This document shows, in pieces, positions 8,280 through 15,669 of a stretch of 37,599 nucleotides of DNA. The first letter of the stretch is position 1, and each line of letters opens with the position of its first letter. The stretch is from contig CAYVMP010000006.1 of assembly GCA_964452635.1 (NCBI GenBank), positions 1-37,599 of the forward strand. The letters run 5' to 3'. Origin of the DNA: CAYVMP01 sp964452635 (GTDB lineage Bacteria > Patescibacteriota > Minisyncoccia > Phycocordibacterales > DATDWN01). The position numbers and the translations under genes are program-made. The notes below the pieces were generated by a model. It made no database searches, was not told the DNA's origin, and saw only the letters and a program-made list of their open reading frames with translations.

Positions 8280-11200
8280 CTACTCGAGTACTTTCACTTT
8301 ATCAACGAGAATACTTTTGCCATCATTACGGGTGGAAAAGGTACCTTTAATGACCACACATCCTTCTGGCACGAGAATATCTTGAAACTCCTCGAATATT
8401 TTAGGAAAGGCGACTGCTTCGATTGAGTCCGTCATATCTGCTATTTTCATGAATATCATTTTATCGCCCTTTTTGGTGACAACTGGTTTTATTTCCTCGA
8501 TGATACCACCGACAACGATTGGTTGTTTTTCTTTTGCTGTCTCTTTGATTTTTCTAATTGTCATTTCTCTTTTATCGAGTTTTTCTTTGAAACTATCAAG
8601 AGGATGTCCAGAAATGTAGAGTCCGAGAAGTTCCTTTTCCCACATGAGGTTGTTTGCAGATGTTCCAGTTGGCGCAGGTACAAGTGTGATCTCTGTCACC
8701 ACATCTCCTCCAGACATGAGAGAGAAAAGTGAGTCCTGAGCAGTTTCTCGAACACGTTCTTCTTTATTGAACATGAGAAGTGTTTCTAGGTTATGGAGAA
8801 GTGTTGCGCGATATTCCGATGCGGGAATGTGAGGAGTGGATAGTGCAAATGAATCAAGAGCCCCAGCTTTGATGAGAGATTCTAGACTTTTTTTGTTGAG
8901 ATTTTTGTCTGTGATGCGTCGAAGGAAATCCGAGAGTGAGACGAATCTTCCATTTTTCTTACGCTCGGAAATGATAAACGTTCCGATACCTTCACCGAAG
9001 TTTTTGATAGTTGTCAGTCCGAATCGTATTGAATCCTTCTCGTCACCCTTAACAACAGTAAATCCTTCGAATGATTCGTTGACATCTGGAGGAAGTACGG
9101 GGATTCCCATACGTTTACACTCACTGACGATTTCAGAAATCATATCAACGTCGCCCGACTCAGCGGTGAGTACGGCTGACATGTATATAGCAGGGAAGTT
9201 TGCTTTCATGTATGCAGTTTGGTATGCAACTTTTCCGTAACTTGCTGCGTGCGCTTTGTTGAAACCATATCCTTGGAATGGTTCAAACAGATCCCATATT
9301 TGTTCTGCTTTTTCGGCTGTCATTCCGCCATGTGTTTGGCAACCCTCCACGAATTTAATGTGTTGTTTTGCCATTTCTTCTCGGATTTTCTTACCGACTG
9401 CTTTTCGGAATTTGTCTACTTCGCCCCATGTGTATCCAGCCACTTCGATAGCGGTCATGAGAAGGTCGTCTTGGTACACGAGCACACCAAATGTACGATC
9501 GAGAAAGTTTTTCATCTTTGGATGCATGTATGTGATTGGTTTTTTGCCGTGTTTTCGAGCAACATATTCATTGATGTTGTCCATCGGTCCCGGACGATAC
9601 AGAGCAACCATCACGTTGATATCGTGGATTGTGGTTGGGCGAAGTTCTTTGAGCCATCGTGTCATGCCATCGCCATTGAGTTGGAAGAGACCAATAGTTT
9701 CTCCACGAGCGAGCATCTCAAAAGTTTTTTTATCATCGACGGGTACATTTTCAATATCAATGTGCGTGTGTTCGATTTTCTCTACAATCTTCACAGCATC
9801 TGCAAGGATCGCGAGGTTTCGAATTCCAAGAAAATCGAATTTGAGGAGGCCAACACCGTCTTCACCGACTGAGTGCATATCGTACTGGGTGATAACTTTC
9901 TGATCACCTTTTGTATCGTACTGGAGTGGCGTGAAATCCGTAAGTGGTGTTGGAGAGATAACGACACCTGCTGCGTGCACAGAAATGTGTCGAGCGGAAC
10001 CTTCGATTTTCTGTGCCATATCGATGATGGTCTTTGTGTCCGGTTCGGTTGTGTACATTTGTTTGAGTTCCGGCACCTCTTTGAGTGCTCGTTCAATGGT
10101 CATTGGGAATCCCTGTGCACCCATTGGTATGAGTTTGGCAATCGTATCTCCGACACCATATGGGAATCCAAGTGCTCGCGTAACGTCGCGTACAGCACCA
10201 CGAGCAGCCATGGTACCGAATGTACCGATCTGAGCAACTTTATCAATTCCATATTTCTGTCGAGCGTATTCGATAACTTCGTCTCGACGATTATCGGCGT
10301 AGTCCATGTCGATATCCGGTGCAGATGGTCGTGATGGGTTTAGGAATCGTTCGAAGGGGAGGTTGTACTCAAGTGGGTTTACGTTTGTAATATGTGAGAG
10401 ATATGTTACAAGTGATCCTGCCACTGATCCTCGAATAGTAGTGAGAATTCCGTTTTCGTGTGCGAAGTTCAGTAGGTCTGATACGACGAGAAAGTATGGC
10501 GCATATCCTTTGTCTTTGATAATAGAGAGTTCATATTCCATACGTTCAAGGAGCTCGGGTGTTCTTTCGAGTCCTCGTGTGGCGATACCATTTTCTGTAA
10601 TAAACCTAAGCTCGTCGTCATATGAGCGTCCACTCGGCACGATGTAGTTCGGAAGTGACCATTTGCCGATTGAAATCTCTAAGTTGCATCGATCTGCGAT
10701 TTTGACTGTGTTTTCGAGTGCATCTGGAATGTTCTTAAAGTATTTCTCTGCTTGTTTTTCAGTAATGAATGAAAAATCCTCATCTGTCACTTCTATTTTC
10801 TCATCTGTTTGTGATTGGATGGACATGAGTGTCTGTCGAGCAACTCTGTCCTCGGGTTCAAGATAGTAGACGTCGTGTGATGCAACGATTGGGGTTTGTG
10901 TTTCTCGTGCAAACGTGATGAGTTTTTGCATCGTTTCCTCGTGACCTTTAATTTCTGGGTGATGAGTAATTTCAATGTAGAAGTTTGGTTCACCATTTGC
11001 ATCTACACCGAATACTTTTTTGTACCATGCCACTCGTTCGAGTGCTTGTTCTGTGTGAGAGAGTTTGACCGATTGTACAATGTCTCCCGTAAATGATGGT
11101 GAAATCGCGATAAGTCCTTCGTGGTATGTTTCGAGAAGTTCACGGTCAATGCGAGGTTTGTAGTAGAACCCCTCCATGTGGGCAAGCGTAACAAGTTTGA

Positions 11201-11507
11201 TGAGGTTTTTGTATCCAGTGTCGTTGACTGCAAGGAGCACAAGACGATACCGCTCTTTGTCGATTTGCTGTTTGTCGTGTCGGCTTCTGTATGCAACGTA
11301 CGCATCAATACCGATGATTGGTTTAATTTCTTTTTTCTTGCATGCTTGGTAGAACTCGATTGCTCCGTATAGGTTACAGTTGTCTGTCAGTGCAATAGCA
11401 GACATGTCATTTTTCTTTGCTTCTGCGACGAGGTCGGGAATTTTAGGTAGTGCGTTAAGCAGGGAGTAGTGGGAGTGGGTATGAAGATGGATAAATTTGG
11501 ATGACAT
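8280..11507 (-). CDS. dnaE: DNA polymerase III subunit alpha
   Basis: Replicative polymerase, C family. 1075 residues from ATG 11507. Seen in order: PHP domain opening FIHLHTHSHYSLLNA; polymerase palm with catalytic PDIDMDYAD (about residue 396) and KFDFLGIRN (about 555); HhH region with YRPGPMDNINEYVARKHGK, then VYQDDLLMTAIEVAGYTWGEVDKFRKAVGKK; and a C-terminal OB fold (QPIVVGGIIEEIKPVVTKKGDKMIFMKIADM). The length is slightly below the usual 1150, and no intein is visible. No SD precedes the ATG. A structured element (11518-11710) fills the leader in sense orientation, with an extended -10 (TGGTACAAT on the minus strand, 11718-11726) predicting a start at its edge. A TAAAAT box at 11517-11522 would give a leaderless alternative. 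Confidence 0.96.
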   Translation of the reverse strand: MSSKFIHLHTHSHYSLLNALPKIPDLVAEAKKNDMSAIALTDNCNLYGAIEFYQACKKKEIKPIIGIDAYVAYRSRHDKQQIDKERYRLVLLAVNDTGYKNLIKLVTLAHMEGFYYKPRIDRELLETYHEGLIAISPSFTGDIVQSVKLSHTEQALERVAWYKKVFGVDANGEPNFYIEITHHPEIKGHEETMQKLITFARETQTPIVASHDVYYLEPEDRVARQTLMSIQSQTDEKIEVTDEDFSFITEKQAEKYFKNIPDALENTVKIADRCNLEISIGKWSLPNYIVPSGRSYDDELRFITENGIATRGLERTPELLERMEYELSIIKDKGYAPYFLVVSDLLNFAHENGILTTIRGSVAGSLVTYLSHITNVNPLEYNLPFERFLNPSRPSAPDIDMDYADNRRDEVIEYARQKYGIDKVAQIGTFGTMAARGAVRDVTRALGFPYGVGDTIAKLIPMGAQGFPMTIERALKEVPELKQMYTTEPDTKTIIDMAQKIEGSARHISVHAAGVVISPTPLTDFTPLQYDTKGDQKVITQYDMHSVGEDGVGLLKFDFLGIRNLAILADAVKIVEKIEHTHIDIENVPVDDKKTFEMLARGETIGLFQLNGDGMTRWLKELRPTTIHDINVMVALYRPGPMDNINEYVARKHGKKPITYMHPKMKNFLDRTFGVLVYQDDLLMTAIEVAGYTWGEVDKFRKAVGKKIREEMAKQHIKFVEGCQTHGGMTAEKAEQIWDLFEPFQGYGFNKAHAASYGKVAYQTAYMKANFPAIYMSAVLTAESGDVDMISEIVSECKRMGIPVLPPDVNESFEGFTVVKGDEKDSIRFGLTTIKNFGEGIGTFIISERKKNGRFVSLSDFLRRITDKNLNKKSLESLIKAGALDSFALSTPHIPASEYRATLLHNLETLLMFNKEERVRETAQDSLFSLMSGGDVVTEITLVPAPTGTSANNLMWEKELLGLYISGHPLDSFKEKLDKREMTIRKIKETAKEKQPIVVGGIIEEIKPVVTKKGDKMIFMKIADMTDSIEAVAFPKIFEEFQDILVPEGCVVIKGTFSTRNDGKSILVDKVKVLE

Positions 11508-11517
11508 GGTGGTTGGA

Positions 11518-11710
11518 TTTTAAAAAATAATTTCTTTCTCACCACTTCATTTTGAGAGACCCCGTCTCGGCGTGCTCGCCGATCGGTTGCCTCGAAAATC
11601 TAAGAAAACAATGTCCTCGACCGTGTACCATTCACGGTCTCGTCCTTGTTTTCTAAATTTTATGCGAAGTCTCTCAAAATGAAGTGATTCAACGAAATTA
11701 TTTTTTAAAA
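11518..11710 (-). repeat. Structured intergenic element A (three-way-junction family), dnaE leader
   Basis: Outer stem: 11518-11534 pairs perfectly with 11694-11710 (17 bp). P1: CACTTCATTTTGAGAGAC (11543-11560) pairs perfectly with 11669-11686 (18 bp). Inside are two hairpins: TCGGCG (11567-11572)/CGCCGA (11577-11582), whose loop reads AGCA on the minus strand, and AGAAAACAA (11603-11611)/TTGTTTTCT (11646-11654), capped by ACCGTG/CACGGT. The minus-strand sense is chosen by alignment with the other copies, and it matches dnaE. The rest of the gap, 11711-11810, holds only the promoter and the terminator of the next gene. Function unknown. Confidence 0.75.
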
Positions 11711-11761
11711 CTATCATATTGTACCATGTCATCCAAAGTTGTGGTGAGGGGGGTGTTTTAT

Positions 11762-11795
11762 AAAAAAAAGAAACCCGGTGCTAGACAGGTTTCTG
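11762..11795 (-). terminator. Terminator of the small RHH-like gene
   Basis: On the minus strand AGAAACC and GGGTTTCT (plus-strand 11788-11794 and 11769-11776) form the stem, followed by a T-run (plus-strand A-run 11762-11769). Confidence 0.8.
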
Positions 11796-11810
11796 ATTAT
11801 TGATGTTGAT

Positions 11811-12056
11811 TTAGACAGGGATATCTTCAAAGATATCTATTTCTTCGTATCGCCCATCTTTTTTGATTGCGAACTCATGTCCTTGCCGATGCAGTTCCCA
11901 GAGCAAAATGAGTATCTGGCACCCATTTCGCACCGATGCTCCTAGACTCGGAGCATCCATTTCTTTTTTGATTGATTCCAAATCGGCAAAAAGTTTAGTC
12001 GGAAAATCAATCGTTAGTCTCTTGTTTGCCTTTTTTGTTTCGAGTTTAATAATCAT
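11811..12056 (-). CDS. Small protein, possibly ribbon-helix-helix-like
   Basis: 81 residues. The N-terminal part, KKANKRLTIDFPTKLFADLESIKKEMD, has the strand-helix pattern of CopG/Arc-type RHH DNA-binding proteins, followed by a second helical stretch (SVRNGCQILILLWELHRQGH) and an acidic tail. No nuclease or toxin partner is adjacent, so an antitoxin role is not supported. TTGACT (12090-12095, minus), a 17-nt spacer and TATAAA (12067-12072) place transcription start about 4 nt before the ATG; there is no SD. It is divergent from rnhB, with overlapping control regions. The RHH assignment is a pattern-based guess. Confidence 0.6.
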   Translation of the reverse strand: MIIKLETKKANKRLTIDFPTKLFADLESIKKEMDAPSLGASVRNGCQILILLWELHRQGHEFAIKKDGRYEEIDIFEDIPV

Positions 12057-12066
12057 TCTGATGAGT

Positions 12067-12118
12067 TTTATAACGTATTATTTAATTTTAGTCAAAAAAT
12101 TATTGAGTGTGTTAAAAT
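12067..12118. promoter_or_regulatory. Divergent promoters: RHH-like gene (-) and rnhB (+)
   Basis: Minus strand: TTGACT/TATAAA (12090-12095, 12067-12072; 17-nt spacer). Plus strand: TAAAAT (12113-12118), 6 nt before the rnhB ATG, with a poor -35 around 12089-12095. Both transcripts would be leaderless or nearly so, and the two -35 regions overlap. Confidence 0.5.
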
Positions 12119-12124
12119 TAATTC

Positions 12125-12739
12125 ATGAAATACATTATCGGTATAGATGAGGTGGGGCGGGGGCCTTTGGCAGGGCCGGTGACTGTTGGGGTCGTGGCGT
12201 GTAAAGCGAATGTGTATACGAAACTCAAGAAACTCAGGCAATTGCCCTTGGTGGGCAAAGACAGCAAGAAACTATCAGTGGCTGATCGAGAAAAATATTC
12301 AAAAATATTACAGTTACTTGCCGAGGAGGAAGCGATTTATTTCTCAATCATTCATATTTCGAATACTGTAGTAGACAGCAGAGGAATTTCCTTTGCTATT
12401 AGAAAGGCAATGGCTGATGGTTTGAAGAAAATACAGAAAAGGGTTGGCTTCAATCCACGGGAGTGCGACCTACGACTTGATGGGGGACTTCGAGCACCAC
12501 GTGAATTCACACACCAGAAAACAATCATAAAAGGTGATGAAAAAGAAAAAATTATTGCGTGGGCGTCAATTCTCGCAAAGGTTTCTCGGGACAGGGTGAT
12601 GGTGCAAGCAGGGAAAAAGTTTCCTCAATACGGATTTGAGATTCATAAAGGATACGGCACTTCTAAACACAGGGAGGCAATCCGTACTCATGGTTTAAGT
12701 CACATTCACCGCAAAACTTTTTGCAGGAGTTTGGTATGA
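12125..12739 (+). CDS. rnhB: Ribonuclease HII
   Basis: Cuts the RNA strand of RNA-DNA hybrids and starts removal of misincorporated ribonucleotides. 204 residues, normal for the family. Seen: GIDEVGRGPLAGPVT (Asp8, Glu9), GKDSKKLS, a central LDGGL (catalytic Asp), AWASILAKVSRDRVM with another catalytic Asp, and the C-terminal substrate motif FEIHKGYGTSKH...GLSHIHRKTF. It starts at the first ATG behind a -10-like TAAAAT, with no SD. It ends in TGA (12737-12739), which shows that UGA acts as a stop here. A hairpin terminator follows directly, so it seems to be transcribed alone. Confidence 0.95.
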   Translation: MKYIIGIDEVGRGPLAGPVTVGVVACKANVYTKLKKLRQLPLVGKDSKKLSVADREKYSKILQLLAEEEAIYFSIIHISNTVVDSRGISFAIRKAMADGLKKIQKRVGFNPRECDLRLDGGLRAPREFTHQKTIIKGDEKEKIIAWASILAKVSRDRVMVQAGKKFPQYGFEIHKGYGTSKHREAIRTHGLSHIHRKTFCRSLV

Positions 12740-12778
12740 AAGGGTGGGACGTGTGGTTCCACAATAACCCCTTGTTTT
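12740..12778 (+). terminator. Terminator after rnhB
   Basis: AAGGG ... CCCTT outer stem with inner TGTGG-tt-CCACA, followed by GTTTTTT. The T-run doubles as the weak -35 of rpmF. Confidence 0.65.
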
Positions 12779-12799
12779 TTATACGAGGTGTGATAGTAT
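12772..12799 (+). promoter_or_regulatory. rpmF promoter
   Basis: TTGTTT (12772-12777), 16-nt spacer, extended -10 TGA-TAGTAT (12794-12799). ATG 12809 is 9 nt further, so the transcript is near-leaderless. Confidence 0.5.
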
Positions 12800-12808
12800 A
12801 GTCACATT

Positions 12809-13036
12809 ATGGTAGTACGAATGCGACATACACGAAGTCAGAGAGGAAATACGCGTTCACACCACGCGCTCTTTAATCCTGCAGTTACAGTTGATGCACA
12901 GACACAGGTTCCTCACTTGCGACACCGAGCATCTCTCCAGACTGGTCAATACAAAGGCAGAACAGTGATTGATGTTCAAGCAAAACTCGACCGCAAAGCA
13001 AAGAAGGCACAGGAGGCAAAGAAAGAGGGAAGATAA
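12809..13036 (+). CDS. rpmF: Large ribosomal subunit protein bL32, cysteine-free form
   Basis: 75 residues. The N-terminal MRHTRSQRGNTRSHHAL and the later HLRHRASLQTGQYKGRTVID follow the L32 pattern (RRTSHSRTRMRRAHHAL ... YKGREV). In zinc-type L32 two CxxC pairs flank the turn; here they are replaced (VDAQTQVPHLRHRASLQTGQY) and the protein has no cysteine at all. A lysine/alanine-rich tail (KLDRKAKKAQEAKKEGR) extends the C-terminus. The start is ATG 12809; an inner ATG at 12821 is also possible. It has its own promoter and lies 74 nt before nusB. Confidence 0.85.
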   Translation: MVVRMRHTRSQRGNTRSHHALFNPAVTVDAQTQVPHLRHRASLQTGQYKGRTVIDVQAKLDRKAKKAQEAKKEGR

Positions 13037-13064
13037 TTATCCACTTTTTATTTATATTTTCTTT

Positions 13065-13092
13065 TGTTTTATTTTAAATATGATTGTATACT
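13065..13092 (+). promoter_or_regulatory. Promoter of nusB-nudix and rnc
   Basis: TTGTTT (13065-13070), 16-nt spacer, TATACT (13087-13092). ATG 13111 lies 18 nt downstream, with no SD. Confidence 0.45.
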
Positions 13093-13110
13093 GGTATTAA
13101 ATACAGTTGT

Positions 13111-14007
13111 ATGGCAAACAGGCACCTTTCAAGATCAATAGTTCTCCAATCCCTATTTGAATGGGATTTCAATCATACGTCTGCCGAAAAGGCAAAGGAA
13201 ATTTTCGTCCGTAATGCAGAGGAGTTTGCTCCTGGGCAGGGCGATTTTTCTTTTATGGAAAATCTATTCACTGGTGTGCTCGATAAACAAAAAGACATCG
13301 ATGTAATTATCGAGAAAGCAGCTCCAGACTGGCCAATTGATAAAATCAGCGTGATGGATAGAAACATTATTCGTATCGGTCTCTTTGAACTCCTTTTTGC
13401 TGATCGTTCTCAGGTACCACCAAAGGTTGCTATTAATGAAGCAATCGAGCTTTCTAAGACATTCGGAGGTGAGACATCCGGCAAATTCGTAAACGGTGTA
13501 CTCGGTGCTGTATATAAAGAACTTGGTGAACCGGGCAAGGAAGAAACATCTCGCGATAAGAAAAACGGCAATCCTGCAAACGTTGTCGCTCCTACGGAGT
13601 ACCTCGGTGGCGCAGTGGTATATGCACGTGACGGTGAGGATGTATATCTCGCACTTGTTCATGATGTATTCGGACGATGGACTCTTTCAAAAGGTCATAT
13701 TGACGGTGAAAAGGATCCAATCGAAGAAATCAAACGCATTATAAAAGATGAGATTTCTTTGGACGTTACTGTGCAGGATAAACTTGGAAGTAATGAATAT
13801 GTCACGTACCATCCAGAAAAAGGCAAAATAAAAAAGAACGTAACATATTATCTCGTTGAATCTCCCTATGTTGATGTGAAGCTTGTAAACTCTGGTGGGC
13901 TTGACGATGCTCGATGGTTCAAGATGGGTGATATACTTGACCTTAATTTTTATAATGATATTCTACCGCTAGTTACTAAGGCGATTAATATACTGTTAAA
14001 GAAATAA
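13111..14007 (+). CDS. nusB: NusB antitermination domain fused to a degenerate Nudix domain
   Basis: 298 residues. N-terminal half (about 1-140) is NusB: RHLSRSIVLQSLFEWDF, then IDKISVMDRNIIRIGLFELLF and PPKVAINEAIELSKTFGGETSGKFVNGVLGAVYKEL, the family's RNA/NusE-binding helical fold used in rRNA antitermination. After a charged linker (GKEETSRDKKNG) comes a Nudix-like domain (about 165-298) starting LGGAVVYARDGEDVYLALVHD. Its Nudix box reads GHIDGEKDPIEEIKRIIKDEISLDV: the family core REUxEExGU has become RIIKDEIS, so a key metal-binding Glu is lost. The Nudix part is therefore probably a binding module rather than a hydrolase. An upstream TTG at 13084 overlaps the -10 box, so ATG 13111 is preferred. 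rnc follows after 30 nt, probably in one transcript. Confidence 0.88.
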   Translation: MANRHLSRSIVLQSLFEWDFNHTSAEKAKEIFVRNAEEFAPGQGDFSFMENLFTGVLDKQKDIDVIIEKAAPDWPIDKISVMDRNIIRIGLFELLFADRSQVPPKVAINEAIELSKTFGGETSGKFVNGVLGAVYKELGEPGKEETSRDKKNGNPANVVAPTEYLGGAVVYARDGEDVYLALVHDVFGRWTLSKGHIDGEKDPIEEIKRIIKDEISLDVTVQDKLGSNEYVTYHPEKGKIKKNVTYYLVESPYVDVKLVNSGGLDDARWFKMGDILDLNFYNDILPLVTKAINILLKK

Positions 14008-14037
14008 TAACAGTCGACAATACTAACTACTCTGTCT

Positions 14038-14730
14038 ATGCATGACTTCTCTGAGTTCGAAAAAAATACAGGTTTGGATTTTAAAGACAAGGGGTTGCTC
14101 AAACAAGCCTTTGTTCATCGTTCATATATAAATGAAAATAAGGGTTCAAAACTTGAACACAATGAACGACTTGAATTTCTCGGTGATGCGGTGCTTGAGC
14201 TCGTGATCACAGATTTCCTCTATAGAGAATATCCAGCGAAGCCTGAGGGTGAATTGACGGCATTTCGATCTGCTCTTGTAAATGCGGATACATGTGCAGG
14301 TATCGCAACATCACTTGCTGTTAATGATTTTCTCCTTCTCTCAAAAGGTGAGAGCAAGGATATGGGTCGTGCTCGACAGTACATACTCGCAAACGCACTC
14401 GAAGCTATCATTGGTGCAATCTATTTGGATCGTGGGTATGATAGCGCAAAGGTTTTCATTGAGGCGCATTTCGTACCACGAATTGATTCTATTATTTCTG
14501 CACGAAGTTTTATTGATGCAAAATCACTCTTTCAGGAAAAGGCACAAGAGTTTGAGAGTGTAACTCCATCGTACCGAACAATCAAAGAAGTTGGTCCGGA
14601 TCATGGTAAGCAATTTACTGTCGGTGTCTATATTGGAAAGGAATTAGTGGCAACTGGTGATGGTCTCTCTAAGCAGGATGCGGAACAATCCGCAGCTCGT
14701 AAGGCACTTGAGGTTCGTGGATGGGAATAA
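14038..14730 (+). CDS. rnc: Ribonuclease III
   Basis: Double-strand-specific endoribonuclease for rRNA and mRNA processing. 230 residues, normal length. Seen: the RNase III signature HNERLEFLGDAVLEL (41-55), ANALEAIIGAIYLDRG (about 121-136) with further catalytic acids, and a C-terminal dsRNA-binding domain (about 158-229: DAKSLFQEKAQEF ... GLSKQDAEQSAARKALE). It lies 30 nt after the nusB fusion and is likely co-transcribed, which pairs an rRNA antitermination factor with an rRNA processing enzyme. No terminator in sense is seen after it; the hairpin at 14756-14779 has its T-run on the other strand. Long hairpins of the intergenic elements in this window would be plausible substrates, but that is inference. 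Confidence 0.95.
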   Translation: MHDFSEFEKNTGLDFKDKGLLKQAFVHRSYINENKGSKLEHNERLEFLGDAVLELVITDFLYREYPAKPEGELTAFRSALVNADTCAGIATSLAVNDFLLLSKGESKDMGRARQYILANALEAIIGAIYLDRGYDSAKVFIEAHFVPRIDSIISARSFIDAKSLFQEKAQEFESVTPSYRTIKEVGPDHGKQFTVGVYIGKELVATGDGLSKQDAEQSAARKALEVRGWE

Positions 14731-14744
14731 TTTTTAAAAATTTT

Positions 14745-14779
14745 GCAAAATAAAAGCTCCCTGTCTTGGTTCAGGGAGC
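14745..14779 (-). terminator. Terminator of the minus-strand ncRNA
   Basis: GCTCCCTG (14756-14763)/CAGGGAGC (14772-14779), an 8-bp perfect stem. The T-run (TTTTATTTT) lies only on the minus strand (plus-strand 14747-14755), so the direction is minus. Confidence 0.75.
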
Positions 14780-15069
14780 ACGGTCACACGTTTATCCAGG
14801 ATGAGGGGTTCAAATCCCCCGAGCACCCAATTTCAAAGGAGAATTGCGGGCCCACAATTTCTCCTGTCACCCCACCCAAAAGATGGTTTTGGATTTTTCC
14901 CTTTAAGAGACCGATCGTGATGATCAGTCCAGAAGCTTTAGTAGTGTTCTGCCAAAACACTACTTCTTCGACCCAAGTGTCTTGTTTGGATAGGCTAGAG
15001 CATGACTCTAAAACCTAACTTCATTCAAGGGAATCACCGCCCGAAGGCTTTTTGTTTTATTCGTGTCTA
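14747..15069 (-). ncRNA. Probable structured ncRNA of about 320 nt, unidentified
   Basis: On the minus strand TTGACA (plus 15099-15104), a 17-nt spacer and TAGTGT (plus 15076-15081) give a start near 15069; transcription would end at the hairpin at 14745-14779. No convincing reading frame exists. Strong hairpins lie between: GTAGTGTT/AACACTAC (plus 14941-14963), GACTGATC/GATCGGTC (near 14910-14928), and GGAGAATTG/CAATTTCTCC (near 14837-14865). The segment also contains a tRNA T-arm-like palindrome (plus 14803-14820) followed by GAGCACCCA. The size would suit tmRNA or RNase P RNA, but no tag frame and no RNase P core motif was found, so the identity is left open. Confidence 0.45.
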
Positions 15070-15075
15070 GGAGTA

Positions 15076-15104
15076 ACACTATTTTATTTTTCATTTCCTG
15101 TCAA
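15076..15104 (-). promoter_or_regulatory. Promoter of the minus-strand ncRNA
   Basis: TTGACA and TAGTGT on the minus strand, 17 nt apart. The palindrome CAACATGTTG (15102-15111) overlaps the -35 and sits between this promoter and the divergent gene at 15143. Confidence 0.5.
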
Positions 15105-15142
15105 CATGTTGGTGTGGTACACTTATATCTAGGAGGTGTGCT

Positions 15143-15478
15143 ATGGGAGCTTTTAGAAATTTTCCTGAAGAAGAAATTCCAGATTTTTTCCCCGATATTA
15201 ATTGGCAACATTGCCAAGGTAAAGGGGATATAGTAGAAGCCTCTCAACCATCTGAAGAGCTTCAGGATGTTCCTGAGCGAAATGAATTGTCGTTAATGGA
15301 TGATATCAGTCGCATTGCTCGCTTTAGAAGTATAGCGAGGGAATGCGAAAGAATATTTTCGTCACTTCTGAGAAATGGAGTTGATGAAAGGTATTTATCG
15401 AGTGCGGAGGATACACTTCGTACACTCGAAGATGAGCTGAATAGATGTCAACAGGAGATTGAAGAGGGTGCGCCATAG
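15143..15478 (+). CDS. Hypothetical acidic helical protein
   Basis: Not recognised. 111 residues from ATG 15143 behind a strong SD (AGGAGGTG, 15131-15138). The N-terminal third is acidic and Phe/Pro-rich (FPEEEIPDFFPDINWQ); the C-terminal half is probably helical (ISRIARFRSIARECERIFSSLLR ... DTLRTLEDELNRCQQEIEEG), possibly a coiled coil. It has no membrane segment and no known motif. A hairpin terminator overlaps its stop codon, so it forms a single-gene unit. It is one of several short genes here with a strong SD. Confidence 0.65.
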   Translation: MGAFRNFPEEEIPDFFPDINWQHCQGKGDIVEASQPSEELQDVPERNELSLMDDISRIARFRSIARECERIFSSLLRNGVDERYLSSAEDTLRTLEDELNRCQQEIEEGAP

Positions 15479-15497
15479 GGCCACCCTTTTGTTTTAT
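15463..15497 (+). terminator. Terminator of the 111-residue gene
   Basis: AGGGTG-c-GCC-atag-GGC-CACCCT followed by TTTGTTTT. The stop codon TAG is in the loop. Confidence 0.75.
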
Positions 15498-15509
15498 GTT
15501 CCCAAAATG

Positions 15510-15515
15510 TATAAT
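15510..15515 (+). promoter_or_regulatory. smc -10 box upstream of element B
   Basis: A perfect TATAAT. The predicted start (about 15522) is 5 nt before the first stem of element B. The -35 is poor. Confidence 0.45.
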
Positions 15516-15526
15516 GAAGTTTGTTA

Positions 15527-15655
15527 AAAATAAATTTGTTGAACCAATATGTTTTTGGCATATGCCGCAACGCGTGAAGACGTGAGGTTAAGGAAAAATC
15601 GTAGCAACGATTTATTCCGGTGCCAAAAACATATTGGTGAGAAAAAATTTATTTT
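15527..15655 (+). repeat. Structured intergenic element B, smc leader
   Basis: Outer stem: AAAATAAATTT (15527-15537) with AAATTTATTTT (15645-15655). P1: CCAATATGTTTTTGGCA (15544-15560) pairs perfectly with 15621-15637 (17 bp). Inside, GGAAAAATCGT-agca-ACGATTTATTCC (15592-15618) forms the AGCA-loop hairpin. The second hairpin of the family is reduced to a short segment (15566-15588). Flanks GTTGAAC (15538-15544) and GTGAGAAA match those of copies A and D in reverse complement. It stands in sense orientation 15 nt before the smc ATG. Confidence 0.75.
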
Positions 15656-15669
15656 ACACACTGAAAACT

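Noticed and set aside
9219..9872. Long open frames antisense to dnaE (217 and 215 codons)
   Set aside because: They lie wholly opposite a well-supported dnaE, have no SD or family resemblance, and mirror its codon pattern.
11518..11710. Element A as a simple bidirectional terminator
   Set aside because: It is almost 200 nt with internal hairpins and conserved motifs shared with other copies, far beyond a terminator, and no 3' gene end points into it.
14743..15018. 91-codon plus-strand frame after rnc
   Set aside because: TTG start without SD, overlapping hairpins and a minus-strand terminator; the composition looks non-coding.
15634..15669. GTG at 15634 as the smc start
   Set aside because: It lies in the P1/3' arm of element B, and the family start MYLKSIELSGFKSF is at 15670.
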